Source of the DNA: Anodontia alba
Taxonomy: Eukaryota > Mollusca > Bivalvia > Lucinida > Lucinidae
Length of the DNA stretch: 64,000 nt
Direction: 5' to 3'
NCBI GenBank assembly: GCA_964016985.1
Contig: OZ024828.1
Coordinates: forward strand, 76,591,869 to 76,655,868
How positions within the stretch are numbered: position 1 is the first letter of the stretch; each line of letters begins with the position of its first letter. A program made the position numbers and the translations under genes. Below are positions 46,201 to 60,401 of the stretch, one piece after another. Under the pieces are notes generated by a model, which had not been told where the DNA came from, made no database searches, and saw nothing but the letters and a program-made list of their open reading frames with translations.

Positions 46201-49200
46201 GGCTTTTACTGCAAAAGCTACTCACATTTTTTCAGCAAAATATTTCAGCATATTTGCATATCACTCGATGTAAATTTTAACGAATCGTTAACTAACGATG
46301 TCGTTAGCTTTGAACAACTGGGCCCTGAATGAAGAAAAGACTCAGCTTGTCTTGTACGTTCCGTGCAATCTGATCAGCGTAACATCTAATCTTCATTATA
46401 TTCTATAGTATATAATTGTTTCGTAAACGGTGAAAATAATCCCTGACCAAACTGCGCCTATAATCAGGCTGAACTGGGCCTACGTTGTCTGCATATACAG
46501 TAAGGATAATTTTCTCATACTGTGGCTCATTTAGATGCCTGTTGGATTAACACATGGCTTTTTTAGGGGAAGAATTTCTAAGACTTAACTCAATGAAAGA
46601 CCAAAACATAAAATATACATTATGATAACACGCCTATGTAAAAAAAATATGTTCTGGGTGCTCATTAGAAGCGCCATGGACATACATATGTTTGCGTTTG
46701 AAAATATGACACATAATTATCTTGATACCCTGCTCATCTAGATTTATGCAAAATATGGCACTTTCAGCATGTAATATGGGAAATGAGGATGTGTTAGTTA
46801 TTAAGCACAATAACACTGATTTTTGCAGTAAAAGTAGTTTCAAGAGGAAATTGATAAACTGACGAAAAACTGCAAAATTCTGAAATCCAGCATCCTAAAA
46901 ATGTATACATACATACCTCTGTTTCCCTCTGTATATAAGAGGGGAACATGGGGGTACACATTACTTAGACTAGTTAATGTATTGTGATTAGACAGCCTCA
47001 GAAACGCATTTCTGTTTTTATTAACATGAGCATAATGAATGATATGAACAAAAAATCAAATTAAGAACGATTTTAAATACACAATGATTCCTCAATCACC
47101 AGTCCTACCCAACCTCACTCAAAACTTTTATTTTGTATTGTATTTAATTTACACATATAGTGAAATAATTGCATTTATGAAATTAAGTACTGAAAGAAAA
47201 GAATATTTGGGAGAAATAATGACAAAAACCAACACATCTGCCGTAAAAAGAATTATTAATTGCAACAGAGGCACTGCCTTGAAATGGTCAGCAGAAAACT
47301 ACTTTAAATAGGGTCTTAAACGTGCCCATTCTGTAAAACACTTATATTTAGCGGTTGTTTTATTTTGGCGCTATTGACGGTCAAGGAAAAAAAGGCCAGA
47401 ATAAAAAAAGATCAAAGAGCGCAAGAGAAGAATAGCAAACAGGCAAAATATATTCCCATTACACATCGCAAGTACGATGTAGGGCAACGTAACCTCAATC
47501 TTTATTAAAGTCGTAGCCCACTGAGATGATTTCTTGTTTATCCCATTGTCCAGTTTCATTGAAAATAATTTGATAATTGAATAACTGACACATTTATTGA
47601 ACTGGTCAGTGCGTAATTAAATAACAATAGAACTGGTTTGTTTTCTCTCACACAACAAGAACAATGCAATGTGGAAAACAGTTGAAACTCACCGTGTATC
47701 ACTTGCAAAATAGCGTGTAGAAAAAAGGTAAGAGAAAAGTCCGGGGAGTGCCACAATCACAAACCGCAGCCCTTGAAACAAGCCCTTCGTAAACGGCGAA
47801 AATAATCCCTGACCAAACTGCGCCTATAATCAGGCTGGACTGGGCCTAAGTTGTCTGCATATACAGTAAGGATGATTTTCTCATACTGTGGCTCATTTTG
47901 ATGCCTTTTAACCACAGCCCTTGAAACCTTGTCTGCAGCCCTAGAACCCGCATACATAAGACACTGAGGGCTACGTCAGATTTCGCGGATTTTTGTTTTC
48001 GGAAATCGAAAATCCGCCAAAATATAAATCCGCCAAAAGGCCCACTCATAAAAAACCGCCAAAATTTGCTGCCGCCAAATTTAAGTGTTTTACAGTAATT
48101 CTGGGCCCAGTTGTTCAAAGCGTCGTTAGCTTAACGAGCTCGTTAAGGGTCATTTCGTTAACTGTTTTAACAGATTCAATATACAGTATTCTGATATTTT
48201 TTGCTGAAAAAATGTGAGTAGCTTTTGCACTGCAAAAGCTACTCACATTTTTTCAGCAAAATATTTCAGCATATTTGCGTTTCACTCGATGTAAATTTTT
48301 TACGAATCGTTAACTAACGATGTCGTTAGCTTTGAACAATTGGGCCCAGATAGCTACAAATTACGAGTATAAGCGTATGTTCAATCCTATAGCAGTGAGA
48401 CACCACATTGAAATGTATAAGCAAAAACACTGTGATGAAACAATGAGGACAATCTAAATCCCTAGTACCAGAAAAACACACTCGTGGAGCAGTAAAAGAA
48501 GAAACGATGTGGGACAAAAACTGGTTAACACAAACCAGTGCCTTTGCAGTAACAAGAATTAAAAGAGGATTTGCAATAAAGGAACCGCATTTAAACGTTA
48601 AGCAGAAAACACCTTATGTGGCGGAGAAAGACTGAAACTCATCGTACCAAATTGCAAGCACGTCGTCGGTCCCATAACTCATCAGTGACACTTAGCAGAC
48701 GTCTCTTTTAATGAGCTGCAAAAATGTTTGAAAGTATGCGAGGTGTTTGTCACGAGCCCTCAATCTTTTTTCAACATGGCCTTTGATTTCATTCACACTT
48801 TTTTTAATTTTCACTGATTGACTTAGGGAGCCTCTAGTCAAACAATCATTTTGAGTTCTTACATTTGAACCTAGGGTAAAGATTTGGCGCCAGTAAAATA
48901 GATCCCGGTAGATTTTACTACTGACTGTTCTATTGCGGTGGTTCTTGTGTTGTTTGTGTAGCCTTGTGGTTGCTCGCTGCAGGGCTTTTTGCCTTGTTTG
49001 TTTTCGTGTTTTGTCCTGCGGTCTTGTTGTTTTTTGTATGGATCCTGTCTAGCATTGTGATCACGTCGTTGGAGAAGAGGAAGCTAGTTACTTTGCTTTT
49101 CTATGGTTTATGGTTTGTGTACTGTCTGTCATGGTTTGTTTGCCCTTCCTTTTGGAGTCATTGGTAAACTATATTCTGTGATTTGGTAGCACACTTCTTT

Positions 49201-50020
49201 TAAATGCTATTGTATTTTGCATTGCATTCTACGAACTTAAACAATACAAACCATGTCAATGTATAGTTTGATGAAATATCTGAATTTGTATCACCGAAAA
49301 TAAATTACAAACAATAACTATCAAAACTCCTCAACCACCCTCTTTCAACGTTTAAAAATTTAATTTAACAAACTCATTTGCAGTCAGATTGGCAGAAATG
49401 CACGAATCTGGTCATGCAAAAGGAGCATCATGGCATACTCGGATAGAGTAAGCCTAGGTCAGCCGACGAATCCACGTATTCTGACCTTTAAAACATTAAG
49501 GTCCATGTGTGACATCTTGGATGCACATGTTGATTCCACTTTCGCATTTTTCATGTTCTAGCTCAAATAGCTTTGAACACATTAGCTCAGCAATTATTGA
49601 TATGCCGTCCTATTTTGTGAAACGAATAATGCATTCGCATACATGTTTCTTCGATTAAGCTGAGTCTAGTCAACACGTGCCAAAATAAAGGCTCATACCG
49701 GTCTGTACATCCATGCGGGCAGATCAGTTTTGTTCATTTTTTGCGTAGAAACTACTATCGTAGATGAGTGTTTTGAGGTTGTTAATGAGCGAAATCCGTT
49801 AATTTTTGACAGAGCTATGGCTGTTTCCAATGTCTGAGAAATGGTTTTGGTCTGTAGTTCCTTTACTACCTATGTGAAAGTTTTCGTAAAACTTCATTGA
49901 TATATAGAGGTACCAGGGCTACATATTATGGCCGTGGAAAGTTCTATTCCCGTTTTTGAGTTATCCGCCGTTGATATATCTTAAACGCGGTCCTTTTTAC
50001 TATAAAGAATACCTGGCTGA

Positions 50021-50077
<57 letters not shown>

Positions 50078-53000
50078 TCGCGGTTGTAAGGCTACATATT
50101 ATGGTCAAGGACAGTTACTCTGATTGTTCTAGTATTTAAGTTTTCTGACCTTGATATATGTGAAACACTGTTTCTGTGTTGATCAGCCGATGAGTTAGGA
50201 AACCTTAAGCGAACCAAGCAATTATATGGAGTTAGAACTGTATCAGGATTAAGGGTGAGGGCTGAGCACTCTTAAAACCAGCTTCAAGCCCCACAATAGT
50301 TTACTGTTTACCATTATTGCATAAAAAGCAGTGTCGCACGTTATTAACAGCCGTGCATTAACCGGCGAAAAGCCGTGTATCCACAAGGCATTTCACGCGC
50401 TGTTAATGCACGGCTACGCAACTTTCAATATGATCGTACCGGGGCCACAGATTCGCTGCCATTACGAGATGTGCACTGCCCGGCCCTAGAACGAGCATAG
50501 TCCGTGAAAATTACGTTTGCGAGACATCGGTGAAAATGCGAAACAAAAAAGTGCAAGAAATAACGCGAAATGTAGCAAATGTTTTCAGTTTTTATGCAAT
50601 AATAGCGATCGAACATGGTTTATCAATGCATTAACATTCGCCAGGTCCCTTGTGAGGTGTTGAAAACCGCGGCCTCCGGCCTCGGTTTTCAATACCTCCC
50701 ATGGGACCTGGCGAATGTTAATGCATGAAAAACCATATATTCTAAGGCATGTTTTGTTGCGGTTCTCATTGTCTAGTATGTTAAGGTCAATGTGTGACAT
50801 CTTGAATACACATGTTGATTCCACTTTCGCATTTTTCATGTTCTAGCTCAAATAGCTTTGAACACATTAGCTCAGCAATTATTGACATGCCGTCCTATTT
50901 TGTCTCGCATACATGTTTCTTCGATTAAGCTGAGTCTAGTCAACACGTGCCAAAATAAAGGCTCAAATGTCTAGTTGTAAATTTCACTTATATTGGAACT
51001 TATTATGTATAATATATCCCTAAGCTTTGTTAACAATTTATTGACCTGCTAAGGAGAAGAACAAAATAAGCACTATGTGCTTCCGTTCCAATCCTTAAAT
51101 TTTGTATTGTTACTATTATCATATTATATGTTGTACTAATTGTTTCGAAATAAATATGTTTATACCAAATATAAAGTACAGTTTACACTATAGTAAATTA
51201 CGGGGTGACGTTTTATGACCGCCACACGACACTAACATCAACTGTCGTGAAAATAAATAGATTCTAAAAGGAGCGACCCTTGAGAGCAATGAACACACTT
51301 ACAAAACTGAAAACAGCTGACGTGTCAGGTTTCCTTGGCCAGACTGTCAGAATAACCAGTGCAAACAATGAAGGCCCAGACCAGGTTCTCAAGAGTCTTT
51401 GTTTTCTGCATATATTTTAGGCGTTTATTTGAGTCGGAAGATAGTATATATAACAGCACAGAGCATTTGATGCACTCTGTACGGATGTCAAAGACCAAAA
51501 CTAAGATGGTTACCTGCGCTTATTGGTATGCTGATTTAGATATGTTTGTTGACTGCTGTATTAATGCGTTTCTGATTTTTATTTTCTCTTACAGATTGGG
51601 GAGGTAGGAAACGAAGCGTTTAGTATGCTCGCTGAAAGTCTGAAATATATACCATTAAGAGGTAGGAAATTCAGCTGACGTTTAAGCAAGAAGATTGATA
51701 GGTAGCTTCGGGGTTTATGCGGACAGCAAAAACGATGATCAGACTGCACATCCTTAGGAGAAAATTTGCATGAAATGCCAAAGCCTATTTTCTTGGAAAA
51801 TAAGAAATATACTTCAAAGAGTTATCTGCTGAAATTTTTATCCGGCATGCTAAGTGTTAAGCAGCCGGAGGAGTGTCCATTTTAGAGGTCCATATTGCAA
51901 GCGTTTTCCTTATCTGTGTTTTCTTTCAATCACTGCTATTTTCTACCACTGGAAAAGGTCACTGTTTTAGTACCCTCACTGCTTGTTATTACTTCCAGCT
52001 ATGGTTATTTGTTCCCGAGGTGTTATCAAAACAGTAGGCGCTCACTAGAGTACTCGAATGGTTGAAAACTGTGCAGTTGAATGACAGTGGGCGCTCAGTC
52101 AGTACTATAGTTTTGTTATTTTTTTTTTAAATCCATTGGTTACTCTTAGCGTAAATATTATTAAAATACATCGTTTGGATATTTCATTTTAAAGTATATG
52201 CTACATTCGTTTCAAAGGAAATTAATAGAAAATGGCTTCACCCTGTAACTATCCAATCAGGTACGTCGTCATATGGGAAATGCAATGGAAAGTACGTCTC
52301 GGCGTGTATGAAAAGCGCTCGTGGCTCTTGGGCGAGCTCCCGCGTTCAGAAAGCGGACAAGCGGTCGTTAGAGAGAACAAACCGCTGTATAGATACAGAA
52401 ACTAGTACAACTAGGAAATCACCGGTACTGGCCTGTCCGATGACATATATTTGGGGCATGATATTGCAGTAAAGCATCACTGTAAAAGCGAGCATAGAGA
52501 TCCCTGTCATTATTACATACATTCAGACACTGTCGTGATATAAATGAAATACTGTTGAAAGCGACATTAAACCACGCACATCCATCCGCAGCATCGTGCG
52601 TCGCATGCCATGCCAGTATGTGCCTTCCAGGCATAAGTGGACAGTGAAGGCATTGAAAAGCCTGTCTGATCAGAAACTTTGTTGTCCGCTTACGGATTTA
52701 TTGGATCTATACAATGTATTAATGGACAATAATGATGATAAAATATATAAAAGTTGTTCTGGGAAACACCGAAAACATAAATGAACGAAAATCAGAGTCT
52801 GGGTTTCATTGAGACGCTTTATATGCCAGCAAGTTTGTTTGCTGGATTGTACATGCTCCCTAGCATCAATTTTCTAAGATATCAGAATTGGCTCAGTGAT
52901 GCCAAAGAAAATCCAAACAAAAACTGTACTATATTGAAGTACGGGGAGACATTTTAGGACCGCCACAAGGCACTAAACACCAGCTGCAATGAATTCAAAT

Positions 53001-56000
53001 AAAAAAAACTGCAAATACTCGATGATATTTTTTTCCCTGAACCAGGCCTATATGGACGTGCATGTGTCCGTGTTAACATGCCTTAAATATTACATAATTA
53101 TGATGCACCATTATTGTCACGCCATTTATCTGAGATAAGATCAATTACGGCAACTTAATTAGGAATTAAGACAAGCATGATAGTAGTTTTAAAGCTTTCA
53201 CCTTTATGAATTAATCGCTCGGAAATGCCCTAATTGTCTGAACCGCAACGTCTGGAAATGTACTGTCGGACATGTGCACTCAGCGAAGATTCAAATCAGC
53301 CTGCGCATTCGCGCAGTCTGATTAGAATCTTCTCTGGGCGCATTTTGGATGCTGAGTTTCTTCATCCGGACAGCGAAGACTCTGATCAAATTACGCGGAT
53401 AATTTCAGTTCTCGTTGGTCACGCATATCAGAATGTTCGTTGTCTGACGTTGCGGCTCGTATTGTCTGAACGGTGATTTGTCTTTGGTGAATGTGACATC
53501 CGGTTTCTTGCTAATTTCACTGACAGAGAACAATTAGTGTTCCAAAGCTGACACTATTAGAATGTTTATGTGCTGGAATAAAAGCACCTTTACGACACTG
53601 TCTATACTTATGTCCATTACAGGATACATTAAAAGGTAAACTGAAGGTTAATAAGGTACAAGTAGTTGATGGACTACAAGGCTTTTACTTCTAGATATTT
53701 AAGGTGAATGGGTACACATCAAAGGGCTGGCACTAAGTTGTAAGCTGGTGCTCCTTCAAAGGGAGGCTACTGTAGTTGAAAAGATTTTGACTTCCTGGTA
53801 GATGAATCCTTCCTCAAAGTAGATTATCTCTAAAATAAAAGAATTTGCTCCTCCTAGAAGCTAATTGTTTCTTTTAAGTGTAGCCCCACTTTGCGAAGGG
53901 AAGCAAATACTTTTAGGCATCAAATTGATTTTTCTTTGAGATGTGTTCAGTAAATTACATTATAGTACTGAGCTGACACTACACAAGAGGATTTTTCATT
54001 CATATTACATAATAACATTTAGTTGACATTACACTAAAGATGTGTTCATCAAAAACTATTTACGTATTGTTTCATTCATAAACCAGCCCGGTGACAAGTG
54101 GACGGAGCCTAACTTTATGCAAGCTCATTAGAGGGATTCCAAAGTTGAAGATTAAAGCAGTATAGTACCTCAAAATGACCCAAAGCATTGTTGCTCAAAC
54201 AAAGGGTAAACTTTAACATCCGTATAAAACACTTTGGATAATTTAGCAAACTGCTCTGTATGTGTTTAAACTAGGCTAAATTACATAGAGAATATACATA
54301 CTCCTGTATATATTTGATTTTTTTTTCGGTTCATTTAACCTTGAACAGGCCCAAATAAGCCAAATGTCCAAATTACACTTTTTTCTTGTAAAAGAGGTCT
54401 GAAATTTTAGCTATGAAGTTCTTACTTAAAAATAACTATATACATGTATAAACAAGGAATAAAAATTACTTTTTAGCAACTATACTGCTTTAATGTTTAA
54501 AATGCTTATTATATCTTAAATCAGACATTTGAAAATATTTCTTATTTACAGGAAATGTAACTCGTATTTCATTCAAAATGTAATTGAAATGCCAAGTCTT
54601 TTCAGTCCAAAATATGAAAAATGTCACTACTTTTTCATCTGGTGATTTAGCCTACAAAGTGCTAAATTTTAAAATGTACACGCGATGAAACATGTAATGG
54701 TAAGCCAATGTCTAAACAAAACACTTAAACTTTCAAGGAAAGCATGCTTGCCAAGAGTTTTGTTGAGACATGTCGCTTATCATTCTATTCCTATGTTTTT
54801 ATATATCAATTAAGTAAAGGAATGTTGATGATATCGCAACGAATAGATGCATTTGAATGGCGTGACATTAATTATATTTTTAGAGTTTACGTAATCAGAC
54901 AGAACAATCAAATTCAAACGATTGCAGTTCGCCGCTATTCTTTTTATTTAATCTGAAAAGTTGCATTATTACTCTTCACAACGGCAGGCATGAAACTGCC
55001 ACGTTTAAATGAAATACTCTCAGTCATGCTGAATATACGCTGCGGACATCGGACATCGAGTGAAGCTAACAGTTAGTAAACAAACATCAAATACTTCTGT
55101 AAGAAAGTACGTAAAAAGTGTTGCGCACGTGTTTACTAGTGGCGTTCTGATAATATTAACGTCGCTTTTAACAATGGTTTAGCCCAATAATGACCGTGAC
55201 TGGATATGAACTGGGGCTCAGTGCTCACTTTGATAATGCTTTCTCATATAAGACGCGTACCAAGTCCAGGGCATGTGGCTTGATCTTCCGAATTATTATG
55301 GCACCGATCCATCGTGGCTCTAATTTTTTCTGCCGAGTGCGAAACGAAAGAACAGAGTACCATGTGATTGCTTTAGTATAATTTTAACATGCATAGGACC
55401 CGGGACCCGCTTGCCAACAAGAAAACAGCTTGTTGTGGTTCAGACTCTGTGATGGCCCAACTTAAAAACTATTCATTTAGATGTTCTGTATCTCAGTTTT
55501 TAATGTTTGTTTCTCGGCCCACCGGGGTTCAACTGATAGTTTTCCTTTGTTTCAGTATTCCAGTGGTATTGTTTGACACCCCAATGGATCTTCAAATGTC
55601 TCAACATGTTGTTTCTGTTGAGTCCTCTTCTTTGCTACATTAAATGTTTTATCGCTTTATCTGTGATTTATTTGTCGCCAGTAATGAGAAGACCTCCACG
55701 CGGACCGAGCAAATATATGTTTTTACCACTGTGTAAGCTTAGGGCGAGGGTTGAGATCCTGTAAAGCTAGTTTTAGCCCCCAGCGATTTATTACTGACCG
55801 TTCAAAGGCGGTACTTTCATTTTGATACTTTTTGTTGAATGTTTTGCAGTGTTTCACAAATGTTTTTCTTACAGCAATTGTGTAAGTTAAAGATGTATTC
55901 AGTTTATGTTGGGTAACAGAGTTGCTATTCTTTTGGGAAAGCGTTGCCAAATCCGCTTGTCATCTGTTCTTTTTGTGGCTGTTTAATTGTATTTGTCTGT

Positions 56001-59000
56001 CTTTACCTTTGACGTTGAGAGCTTGGTGTGGATCTGATTGTAGCAGTTCCTCAGTTCACTTATTTACTTTGCAAGTAATCGCATCGATCAGTAAAATACA
56101 ACTCGAGAATTGCACGCGCATAATGTGAATTTTTCAGTGATAACGACTCGTGAAAAGAAATTGAATCATAAAAATGAAAACGAAATCTATAGGTGATCTG
56201 ATTAGAGGAAAATGCCTAAACAACTTGTATATTTTAAGTTCGAGTCAAAAGGATATGTGCAGACGTGATGATCTGTAATATGTGATGGAAGGAACAAGTT
56301 TGAAAACAACCTTCTTTATTTTGCTTCTGAAAGGCAGGAACAAGAAAATATACGAGTCGGGGCACAGCATTTCCTACAAGATTGCATATGCACCCAGCTA
56401 AGACTAAGATTAGCCTGCACATCCACGAGTTTGATTAGAGTCTTTGTATGGCACTATTTGGGTAGCCAAGGATCCAACGCGTCTTTAGGCAAACAGCAAA
56501 GACTCCGATTAGTCTGCGTGGATGCGCAGGCTGATCTGAGTCTTCGCTTAGCGCACATGCAATATTATAAGAAAAGTTGTGTCCCCAGCTCAAATAAGAT
56601 TATTGTAATAAAGTTATTGTTTAAACTACTTGTTTTCAGGTGACAACATATGGATAAGTGGTTTGCCTTTAAATATATTGTTACCAGACACACCTCAGTA
56701 TATAACATACGAAGGTTCATTGACTCAGCCAGGCTGTCAGGAGTCCGTCACGTGGGTCATCTATAATAAACCAATTTATGTGCTTAAAGAACAGGTACAT
56801 TCTTTTTATAGAGGGCCTGACATACTTTAAATGGACCGCGCCATGCGAAGACGTGTCTTCGGGCATATGCGGACAGCGAAGGCACAGATCAGCCTGCGCA
56901 TCCGTGCAGTCTGATCAGTGCTTTCACTGTCCGCTAACAGAATTATTAGATTCTACAGAATTTATGAATGGAAAGCAAATACCCATAAGAGACTTTGCAC
57001 ATGCGCACGAAGATTTGAATCTGCACATTTTGCCCATGTTCGAAGGCACCATTTCGCTTGACGCCGCCCAAATGTTTTCCATCTTCAAATAGGATAGATG
57101 GCCTAATCTGTGATGTGGATAGTTATATCTTTAAATTAAACCTAAGATAATAAAGATGTCATTTTAGTCATGATTTGTTTCTTGGACATGCTTTAAACTC
57201 GTTTTTAATATAAAACATATGATGCTGTCAGTTGCACTTCCGAAAACTTTCCAAATTAAATTTTGTATCGCCCAAATTTGATTTCCTGTTATTCATTTAC
57301 ACACGGAACAATTCTACTAAGTTAAGCAGATTGTTCAATAATCATCTTCACGTAAATTCAAAACGGTGGATAAATTGTATTCTGTGGCCTTTCTTGGGTA
57401 TCACCATTTCTTATAGTGGTCCATTTTTAAACCCATCAAATTTGTCACCGTTTATCGGTTTACGGTCCCGGAATGAGGGTGTGTGTATGTTGCCCACTGT
57501 ATACGTAATCTCTGAGTCTCTCAGAAAGCCTTCCACTTCATGACAGAGGAGCTATAACTTTGACTGCCAGAAATATTGTGCTTACCAAAAATTATCGACT
57601 CCTAAACTGCGGCTTATGCAAAATATGAGCTTTGTTTCGCTATTCTGTTTTATCATATGATGTTGTTCAATGGATAACGTCATGTCATAAAAGTCGTGAC
57701 CACACGTTAACACTTTGGCGGGAACAAGTGACGTCATGACGACGTTCATGTTAACCGTGCATTTTCTGTTCAACAATTGTCAACTTTAAAGGTGATAAAA
57801 TCCAGTTTAAAATGGTCATATGATAAACAGAATCTTAACTCGTAGTCATTTCATATAATATTTATGAAACTCGCCGAAGGCTCAAATGACCACTCGTGAA
57901 AGATCCTCTATTTATAAACCAAAATTCAATAAAAAGCAACATTATATAACTATTGACTAAATATTGTGTCATTGAATATGATGTGAAATTCATAGGAGAA
58001 TATCAATATTGACGGACTCAATAGTCAACAATTGTTTTATTATATAACTTGTGAACAGACTGATAAAGAGTTTAGTAGTTTTCCAAAATACATTCATGTT
58101 CTATTTTTTCGACCCGAGCGGGACTCGAACTCGATATCCCGCTTGAAGTCGAGTGCTTGAAAGTCGAGTGCACTAACTACTAGGCCACCCATCCCACGTT
58201 ATATTGATTCTTCTATACTTAGCCCTTTTATGTCCAATGAAATTTTCAGTCTCCCTCTTTGGACGTCCATTTCTAATTTAAAGGATGTTTGTTTTGATAT
58301 TAGTATCATCATGTAGATCCTGATTAGACGCCGCATTCTGATCTGAGTCTTCACTCTTTGTCAATGTCCTTTATATGGGACGCCATGTATAAATGGGTTA
58401 AAACAGATTCATGCTTATTTACAGTTGCAAGAGTTAAGAAACCTTAATAAGGAGGGAGGAGGACACCTGTTGATATCTGGAAACGTTCGACCATCTATGC
58501 CACTCAACAACAGACTTTTGAGAACTAACATTATCTATAAACCAAGGGTAAGATATGTTACAGTCACATTATGACAAAACTTAGTTTGGCATATGCGAAA
58601 TGCACATGCCCATACCAGATTGCGCGTGCGCAATCTGGTTTGCGCATGCACAGATCGCTTTTAAAAATCTACTGCGGACTACCTATGACCTTACTAAACC
58701 AGTTTGATTTTATATGTTTCAATGTGATGTGTCACAGATGAGTAGAAGAGCCCTATGCGGACCGAACATATATTAGTAATTTGGAACTGCATCAGAATTA
58801 TGGGCGATGTTTCTCGCAAATAAAACTGGTTTAACCACCCCACCCCCCCCCCCCCACACACACACACACCACCACCACCACCACCACCGACACCACCACC
58901 ACCACCCCAACTACTTTTCCTACTTACCGTTCCAAAGCCGTTCTTCTGTTGCAGCTCTTCTTTGTTTGTGCGGCTACAGTTTAATATGTGGCGTTTGTGT

Positions 59001-60366
59001 TGTCCTTCTTTGTTCCTCATCTCTCCTACTTTTTGTGCCTCGGGACGTCTGTGCTTCGTGATTGTGGCATTTCACTTACATTTTGAATAATATGCACAGT
59101 CTATCCTGAACAACTGAACAAGCAAATTCATGTATAGCAACAACAGAATGGTTTTCTCATGACACAATACTGGCTTTACAATGGATGCAAGTTTTAACTG
59201 GACTAAAAGAAATGCATTCTAAAAATGTCATAATGGACAGGCATAATAAGTAAAATAGCTCAGTTATTTCAAACATTGTCTTATTGTCTCTGCTGGATTT
59301 GTGTTTTAGAAAAAGAACCAGGGCCCAGTTGTTCAAAGCTAACGATGTCGTTAGTTAACGATTCGTTAAAATTTACATCAAGTGATACGCAAATATGCTG
59401 AAATTTTTTGCTGAAAAAATGTGAGTAGCTTTTGCAGTGCAAAAGCTACTCACATTTTTTCAGCAAAAAATATCAGAATATTATGTATTGAATCCGCTAA
59501 AACAGTTAACGAAATGACCCTTAACGAGCTTGTTAAGCTAACGACGCTTTGAACAACCGGGCCCAGATATTTATATTAACATACAGTCAGCTTCCTTTTG
59601 GGCTCAGTCTTATAAAGAATATCAAACATGGGCTTTTATGCCTGTAATGTCAGGCTAACCCAACATATGGTCTTCAAAATATACAAACATATACATATAT
59701 AAATATATATAAATACAAGTGACATGATAACACATTGATGCAGTTAAGAGTAAATTATACGTTAAAAAAAAGCGAAAGCAAATAATTTCCTTTTAGAGTA
59801 GATATCTTTTCAGAAGGAAGACACAGACGTTGCTTTCTCTTGAAGAGCGTATTATATAAACTAGCCATGCTATTCCTTACTATATATTGAGTTCCGTTTC
59901 TTAAAATATTCATTCTGAATGCGTGTACAATACTTGAATTGATCTACATTTTATTAAAATCTTTAAATCTTTAAATTATTTTGGTTGTTGTGTAGTATTG
60001 GCATGAAGATATGGAGGTACACATAAATGCCATAATCAACGGACAACAAAAGCTTCAATGATCTTATACGCATGTTTGAAGGTATGTTTTTGCCTCACGA
60101 AGGTTTTGCACTTACCTTTTATGCCGTAGCTCTGTAATCAACTCTACCATATTTGATTTTGGGCGCATCCATCGTTTGAAATATGAGTACCAGTCAAAAT
60201 CAATAACAGAATGACAAATTGTGTGGATCAGATGAGCCGTCATATAAGGATCTACACTATTTGCAAGAGTATCTGTTTTTTTCTGCAAGGATGAACGGAT
60301 TAAATCAATATTTTGGCCATAAATCAAAGCTTATCTTTTTATTAGTATTTATTCTTATTTTATAGT

Positions 60367-60401
<35 letters not shown>

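Noticed and set aside
57232..57543. 103-codon ORF in intron 7
   Set aside because: No family match, AT-rich composition; the CA10-like exons already join in frame without it.
58807..59061. Poly-His/poly-Pro ORF
   Set aside because: Product of a C/CA/CCA simple tract inside repeat K.
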